DNA of 15,304 bases from CANGTU01 sp046336655 (lineage in GTDB: Bacteria > Bacteroidota > Bacteroidia > Flavobacteriales_D > Sanyastnellaceae). The notes under the pieces are model-generated. The model did not search any database. It was not told the origin of the DNA and saw nothing but the letters and a program-made list of their open reading frames with translations. Every line of letters begins with the position of its first letter. Within the stretch, counting starts at the first letter, position 1. A program made the position numbers and the translations under genes. This document shows positions 7,989 to 12,412 of the stretch, one piece after another. The DNA lies in contig JBKDGH010000064.1 of the NCBI GenBank assembly GCA_046336655.1, positions 1 through 15,304 of the forward strand, given 5' to 3'.

Positions 7989-9864
7989 ACGCACGTCGTT
8001 TATACCCAATGGACGAAATGGATCGTTTTAATTCACGGGCTTCATTGGTTTCCTGTTGCGAGAATACATGCAGTCCCATTCCGTATAGCGTCAATGAAAA
8101 TACCATGAGCGGAATAAACGCGATCAGAAAGGTATACATCACAAAGGGCAGCTGTTTGCTCAGCCAGGAAAAGCGCGACAGATTCATCTGGATAAATTCC
8201 AGTCCGATCCATGCGAAATCACTGTACAGCACCATGAGAATGAGCCACTGAATGCTCAGGATTAGCAATGCAAGTCCCACCGTTTTCCAAAATGCTCCTC
8301 CCATGAGTCGGGTACACTTGCCCACCGAACCCGGAAATGCCACGTCATTGATGATACTGACCATGAAGAAGAACATGCACACCGGAAACCAGAACAATTC
8401 AATCAGCACAGTCCAGCCCTGATCGAGCAGCAAGGGTAGTCCGGCGATCGCGGATATCACCAATGCGCTTATGAGGTGAGGAAATCCCAGAGGTTTTCGC
8501 TGAGGTTGCACATGCCTGATGAATGTGCGTGCAAGGAAGAATAACCAGATGGTAAATAATCCAACGACAAGAGGAAATGCCAGCGGGTATTTGGTGAAAT
8601 TCAGGTGAAACCGGAAATTGTCCCACACCCATAGCGGTCCGAGCGGATTAAAATCAATACCGCTGATTTCCCATTCAAACAGCATATTGAATTTGCCCTG
8701 ACAGATCATTGCGTATCCCGCAACAAAAAGGATGGAGAGCACGAACGCAACAATGGCTGAAGGCCTTGCGAGTTTGCCGAACAAAAGAAACGATTCGGTG
8801 AACATCCGGCCTGAGGACTTAATGGTGTCGATGGGTATTACTGCCGGCGGAGTAGGAGGAAGCTCTTCCATCACAGGGGCAGCGATGGCTCCTCTGCGAT
8901 GGAGTATTCTGGGATAAATCACGAAATAGCCGATCACGATTCCCGCTGAGATCACAATAACCAGTAATCGAAAGGAGTCGAGAATGAGTTGTCCGTGTGC
9001 GATGCCTTCCAGTCGGGTAAAGCGTGTGGCAAATGATTCAATGATCGCTGCGTAGACGAGGAAAATGGCCACGGCAAGCATGATTTTAATTCCTGAACGC
9101 GCGGAGTGAACAAGAGCCTGAGTGCGGGTATACGTACCGGGGAAGATCAGTCCGTTTGCGAGCACCAGTCCCGCCGCACCGCTTAGCACAATCATGGACA
9201 ATTCCAGCGTGCCGTGGAGCATAATGGCCAGAAATGACTCGCGGAATAGTCCGCGCTCGATGAAGAAATAGACAAAAGCGCCAACCATTATTCCGTTGTA
9301 CAGAAGAATATAGTAGGTGCCAATGGCGAAGGTGAGTCCCAGAATAAATGCAAAGAAGCCGACGCGGATATTATTCAACGCAATCCGGAAAAACATCTCC
9401 ATGGCGTCTTCATCCTGATAGACCGCCATCGGATCCCCGGTGGCAATATTGGCTTCAGTCATCTGAATGTAGCTTTCGCTGAGAATAATGCGCGCAAACT
9501 CCGGATAATGAACCGACGAAAAAATGCCGATGGCGAGTCCGCCTGTGAATACGAGAAAGGCAACAAGGAGTGAAGTGCGGCCATGCCACAGGGCTTCGGG
9601 CAGGTCTTTGAACCAGTACGCGACTCTTCGGTCGGTGGCCTTTGATTTGTTTTTGTAAATGGCCTGATAGACCTGCTGAGCCACCCGGTTCAGATACACC
9701 CTGATTGACCTGTTGCCATAGTAAGTCTGTGAGTAGGAAAGGTCATCAGTGGTTTCAATGAACAGGTTGGTGAGCCGGTCGGGATCTTTGTTTTTTTTTC
9801 CCAGGAGCTCTTCAAATTCCTGCCATTTATCCTTGTTCTGCCCGATGAATTCGGTTTCCTGCAT
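7969..9864 (-). CDS. SpoIIM-domain membrane protein with long C-terminal membrane half
   Basis: A 631-residue polytopic membrane protein from the ATG at 9864. The frame opens at 9945, but that extension would run into the divergent RDD gene and does not look coding. After a soluble helical N-terminus (about 1-90), the first membrane half matches the SpoIIM family: LNNIRVGFFAF at about 163-173, LLYNGIMVGA at 187-196 and MLHGTLELSMIVLSG at 215-229, with about six helices up to residue 320. A Pro-rich linker (EELPPTPPAVIP, about 333-344) leads to a second half of about 290 residues with five to six more helices that I do not recognise. Bacteroidota SpoIIM proteins I know of are about 320 residues, so this looks like a fusion. 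It is the first gene of the five-gene operon. A degenerate -7 box, TATTTTCG (9903-9896), precedes the start. Confidence 0.82.
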   Translation of the reverse strand: MQETEFIGQNKDKWQEFEELLGKKNKDPDRLTNLFIETTDDLSYSQTYYGNRSIRVYLNRVAQQVYQAIYKNKSKATDRRVAYWFKDLPEALWHGRTSLLVAFLVFTGGLAIGIFSSVHYPEFARIILSESYIQMTEANIATGDPMAVYQDEDAMEMFFRIALNNIRVGFFAFILGLTFAIGTYYILLYNGIMVGAFVYFFIERGLFRESFLAIMLHGTLELSMIVLSGAAGLVLANGLIFPGTYTRTQALVHSARSGIKIMLAVAIFLVYAAIIESFATRFTRLEGIAHGQLILDSFRLLVIVISAGIVIGYFVIYPRILHRRGAIAAPVMEELPPTPPAVIPIDTIKSSGRMFTESFLLFGKLARPSAIVAFVLSILFVAGYAMICQGKFNMLFEWEISGIDFNPLGPLWVWDNFRFHLNFTKYPLAFPLVVGLFTIWLFFLARTFIRHVQPQRKPLGFPHLISALVISAIAGLPLLLDQGWTVLIELFWFPVCMFFFMVSIINDVAFPGSVGKCTRLMGGAFWKTVGLALLILSIQWLILMVLYSDFAWIGLEFIQMNLSRFSWLSKQLPFVMYTFLIAFIPLMVFSLTLYGMGLHVFSQQETNEARELKRSISSIGYKRRAYGLEKE

Positions 9865-9920
9865 AATTTCACGCGCTCGGCATGGGAGTGCGGGCCGAAA
9901 ATAAGGGCATTTGTACCTGA

Positions 9921-10658
9921 ATGAGAACAATTGACATCCGGACAACTCAGAATGTGACCATTACCTATGAGCTTGCCTCTGCAGGTGACAGGATCGTCGC
10001 ATTCATCATTGACACCCTGATCAAAGTAATGTTCCTTTTGTTGAGTTCGTGGTTTTTTACTTTTTTGCCTTACTCAATCACACGGCACATCGACACATTT
10101 TTTGTCTACCTGTTTTACGTGCCCATGGTAATGCTCCCTTTACTTATCATGGAGTCCACAATGAACGGGCAGACTTTCGGAAAGCGCGCGATGAAGATAA
10201 AGGTGGTGAAGCTCAACGGCCGGCAACCCGAGTTCTATGACTATCTCCTGCGCTGGGTGTTTCGCACGGTGGATGTCTACGGCACACTGGGCATCACCGG
10301 ATCTGTGATGGTGGCGAGCACAGAATATGCACAACGAATCGGAGACATTGTTTCAAGCACCACGGTGGTGAGGGTTTCCAATAAGTTGAACATCACGTTG
10401 AAGGATGTGCTCAATATTGACAGCATCCAGAATTATTCTCCGGTTTATCCGCAGGTTCGTCATTTCAGAGAAGAGGATATCGTGTTGATCAAGCATACGA
10501 TAGACCGGTTCCAAAAACACCGCAATCAGGCACATCGCGAGGCTTTGAATGATCTGGCGTTAAGCCTTCGCGAGCGACTGAGGGTGGAAGAGGAGCCGGC
10601 CGAAGTCATTTCTTTCCTCCGCACCATCATCAAGGATTATATCGTGCTTACCCGATGA
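9921..10658 (+). CDS. RDD family membrane protein
   Basis: A 245-residue membrane protein of the RDD family. The N-terminal signature AGDRIVAFIIDTLIK holds the conserved Arg (R24) and Asp (D31). Two helices follow at about residues 26-50 and 58-80. Later landmarks are GQTFGKRAMKIKVVKLNG, LLRWVFRTVDVYG and YAQRIGDIVSSTTVVR, all standard for RDD proteins. A cytosolic helical tail of about 100 residues follows from about 145. RDD proteins have no agreed general function; some have been linked to transport. In Bacteroidota an RDD gene commonly lies next to a SpoIIM gene in MoxR clusters. Here the two are divergent with 56 bases between start codons, so they may share a regulatory region. The gene ends by overlapping aroB tail to tail by 11 bases. 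Confidence 0.92.
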   Translation: MRTIDIRTTQNVTITYELASAGDRIVAFIIDTLIKVMFLLLSSWFFTFLPYSITRHIDTFFVYLFYVPMVMLPLLIMESTMNGQTFGKRAMKIKVVKLNGRQPEFYDYLLRWVFRTVDVYGTLGITGSVMVASTEYAQRIGDIVSSTTVVRVSNKLNITLKDVLNIDSIQNYSPVYPQVRHFREEDIVLIKHTIDRFQKHRNQAHREALNDLALSLRERLRVEEEPAEVISFLRTIIKDYIVLTR

Positions 10659-11700
10659 GGAGGGTGTTCCAGGCGCCGGCAGCCTGTTGCCTGCTCACGG
10701 GTTGGTCCCAGATGGCATGACCGGTGGTTTTGAGCAAGGTAAAGTTCAGTGTGTGGTGTGACGTATTCTTTTTGTCATGCCACAAAAACGGTGCAAGCTC
10801 TTCGAACGCAGGCAGGCCTGTGATGGACTCGGGATAGCGCAGGGAGAGCTGGTCCCTCAGAGTGAGGCATTCATGCTCCGCGAGTAAACCTAACTCCTTT
10901 GAAAGTATGCATTCCGCAATCATTCCCGTGATCACGCAGCTTCCGTGAGTCCTCGGTGTGTTGCGGGAGAGCATAACTGATTCCACCGCATGGCCAAACG
11001 TGTGACCGAAATTCAGCAGTTTGCGAGGGCCCGTTTCTCTGGGGTCGGTAGTGCAGATTTCTTTCTTGATTCGTACGGATCGTTCAAGAATTTCCTCAGA
11101 AATGGACTCGCCAATCCCAACTGCAAGCAGGTCATTCCATAATTCAGAATCTCCTGTAAGGGCGTGTTTAAGCATTTCTGCAAAGCCGGATCGCCATTCA
11201 CTCTCCGGAAGTGTCGATAGCCAATCGGGAGAGATGAGCACGGCTTCCGGATGGGAAAATGTCCCCACCGCATTTTTCACATGGTTGAGGTCAATGCCTG
11301 TTTTTCCTCCGATAGCGGCATCAGTCATTCCCATCAGACTGGTAGGGATATGAATATGCCGGATGCCGCGCTTGTAGGTGGCGGCGATGAACCCGCCCAG
11401 ATCTGTGATGACCCCGCCGCCAAGATTGATCAGCACACATTTGCGCGAAGCCTTGAGTTCAAGGAGGTGGCTCCAGATGTGGACGGCAATTTCGGGGCAC
11501 TTGGATTCTTCACCCGGTTCCAGTTCAATGATTTCTGCGCGGGTTGCAGCTATCGAATGGTTGAGGAGGAGCGGCAAACAGGCTTCCGAAACATGGGAGT
11601 CAGTGAGGATAACCACCTCTGACTCATCGGCGAGCATGGAGTCAAGAACCTGAGCCAGCGTTTCCACCGAAGGATAGGTATGCACGGGGCCGATGGGCAT
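10648..11700 (-). CDS. aroB: 3-dehydroquinate synthase
   Basis: A 350-residue enzyme that converts DAHP to 3-dehydroquinate, the second step of the shikimate pathway, using NAD and a divalent metal in the cytoplasm. The NAD-binding GGGVITDLGGF is at residues 94-104, and TSLMGMTDAAIGGKTGID at 120-137. The metal ligands are likely E175 (in AEMLKHAL), H233 (in NFGHTFGHAVE) and H252 (in THG). Length is normal for the family. The frame stays open upstream to 11802, but that part would run through the tRNA-Phe gene; the ATG at 11700 gives a standard N-terminus. It lies just behind tRNA-Phe and a hairpin terminator, with only about 18 bases between the T-run and the start codon. Its own promoter was not identified. 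The 3' end overlaps the RDD gene by 11 bases. Confidence 0.96.
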   Translation of the reverse strand: MPIGPVHTYPSVETLAQVLDSMLADESEVVILTDSHVSEACLPLLLNHSIAATRAEIIELEPGEESKCPEIAVHIWSHLLELKASRKCVLINLGGGVITDLGGFIAATYKRGIRHIHIPTSLMGMTDAAIGGKTGIDLNHVKNAVGTFSHPEAVLISPDWLSTLPESEWRSGFAEMLKHALTGDSELWNDLLAVGIGESISEEILERSVRIKKEICTTDPRETGPRKLLNFGHTFGHAVESVMLSRNTPRTHGSCVITGMIAECILSKELGLLAEHECLTLRDQLSLRYPESITGLPAFEELAPFLWHDKKNTSHHTLNFTLLKTTGHAIWDQPVSRQQAAGAWNTLLIG

Positions 11701-11718
11701 TGTCCGCAAATTACGGGA

Positions 11719-11769
11719 TAAAAAAAGAGCAGAACCGAATGCAGATCTGTCTGCGGGATTCTGCTCTTT
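11719..11769 (-). terminator. Hairpin terminator or attenuator between tRNA-Phe and aroB
   Basis: On the minus strand AAAGAGCAGAA (11769-11759) pairs perfectly with TTCTGCTCTTT (11734-11724) and runs into six Ts (11726-11721). Inside the loop GCAGA and TCTGC (11741-11745 with 11750-11754) can form a second 5-base stem. The stem starts one base after the mature tRNA 3' end. It is best read as the tRNA terminator, but read-through would feed aroB. Confidence 0.82.
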
Positions 11770-11770
11770 G

Positions 11771-11843
11771 TGGTGCCACCAGGAATCGAACCGGGGACAC
11801 AAGGATTTTCAGTCCTTTGCTCTACCAACTGAGCTATGGCACC
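11771..11843 (-). tRNA. tRNA-Phe (GAA)
   Basis: A 73-base tRNA without an encoded CCA. The acceptor stem GGTGCCA/TGGCACC is perfect, the D arm reads GCTCAGTTGGTAGAGC, and the anticodon arm AAGGA-CTGAAAA-TCCTT carries GAA at positions 34-36. The T loop is TTCGATT. The T stem CCCGG/CCTGG has one C-T (C-U) mismatch at the middle pair. All other features are those of a working tRNA-Phe. It is followed after one base by a hairpin terminator and then aroB on the same strand. Confidence 0.96.
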
Positions 11844-11856
11844 GTGAAAGCGGGTG

Positions 11857-11888
11857 CAAATGTAATCAAAGCCGGTCATCGTCCGCAA
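11857..11888 (-). promoter_or_regulatory. Candidate tRNA-Phe promoter
   Basis: On the minus strand TACATTTG (11864-11857) matches the -7 consensus TAnnTTTG and lies 13 bases before the mature tRNA 5' end. A TTG at 11888-11886 sits 21 bases upstream as a plausible -33 element; another TTG, in TTGAC, lies 5 bases further back. Confidence 0.6.
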
Positions 11889-12168
11889 GTCAATGATTTT
11901 TTCCCTCGATTTTTTTTGGAATTCTTTGGAGTGCCGCTGGCGATTCCTTCCGCGAACCGGTTCCAGACTATCACAGGAAGACGGCGCGGGAAGTCACTTA
12001 TGCATCATTTCCCTGATGTTATCTCCAAATCTCAGTGACACAGCCCGACTATCCGCCTTCGGGGGAGGCTTGTCTTCTGAAAAATTGAGCCGCTGCCCTG
12101 TGCGAAGCGAATTCAAAGGAATTCCAGTTTTTAGGATTGCGCTGTGATATAGATAAATTGAACTATTC

Positions 12169-12214
12169 CCGGTAACCTGAAACGGATATGGCCGTCTTCC
12201 TCAGGCTTAACCGG
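12169..12214. repeat. Imperfect inverted repeat upstream of the giant surface protein
   Basis: CCGGTAACCTGA (12169-12180) and TCAGGCTTAACCGG (12201-12214) are inverted copies apart from two bulged bases, around a 20-base loop. No T-run follows on either strand, so it is not a good intrinsic terminator. It could be an operator or RNA structure in the long leader region. Confidence 0.4.
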
Positions 12215-12328
12215 ATATCGTCTGGTTGGTTAGAATCATATTGACAATCAGACAATTAGATTCCTTAGCCCGGGGAGTCTGCGATGAATGGTGTGTGAAA
12301 TCTCCGCAATCATCGGTAAAAAAAAATG

Positions 12329-12357
12329 TTTCGTCGTCAAAAAGACGCTTATATTCG
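12329..12357 (+). promoter_or_regulatory. Weak candidate promoter of the giant repeat protein
   Basis: TATATTCG (12350-12357) differs from TAnnTTTG by one base. TTTC (12329-12332), one base off the -33 TTTG, precedes it by 17 bases. The leader to the ATG at 12413 would be about 50 bases. No better match was found in the gap. Confidence 0.3.
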
Positions 12358-12412
12358 TCTCGGTTTTACCAACCAGACTTTATACCTCTAATTAACCAAT
12401 TTCTTAAACTCA

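Larger units (their letters stand above)
11889..12412. other. Gap of about 520 bases without a convincing gene
   Basis: Several short open frames of up to about 112 codons exist here, but none shows a recognisable domain, signal peptide or plausible composition. The visible content is an imperfect inverted repeat at 12169-12214, two copies of CGGATAT within it (12183-12189 and 12212-12218), a run of nine As near 12318-12326, and an AT-rich leader before the ATG at 12413. I see no tRNA-end duplication or integrase that would suggest an integrated element. Confidence 0.6.

Noticed and set aside
9865..9945. N-terminal extension of the SpoIIM-type protein
   Set aside because: It would overlap the RDD start, and its sequence is Cys/Arg/Pro-rich and unlike the family; the ATG at 9864 is a better start.
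11701..11802. N-terminal extension of AroB
   Set aside because: It would translate the terminator hairpin and part of tRNA-Phe; the ATG at 11700 gives a normal family length.
11893..12147. Plus-strand open frame of 84 codons in the gap
   Set aside because: No domain, signal peptide or plausible start context; overlapping frames of similar length exist, as expected by chance.
12335..12347. Small CGTC-AAAAA-GACG hairpin before the giant gene
   Set aside because: The stem is only 4 bases and could arise by chance; no T-run follows.
11771..12412. tRNA-Phe as attachment site of an integrated element
   Set aside because: No duplicated tRNA 3' end, integrase or phage-like gene is visible in the flanking sequence.
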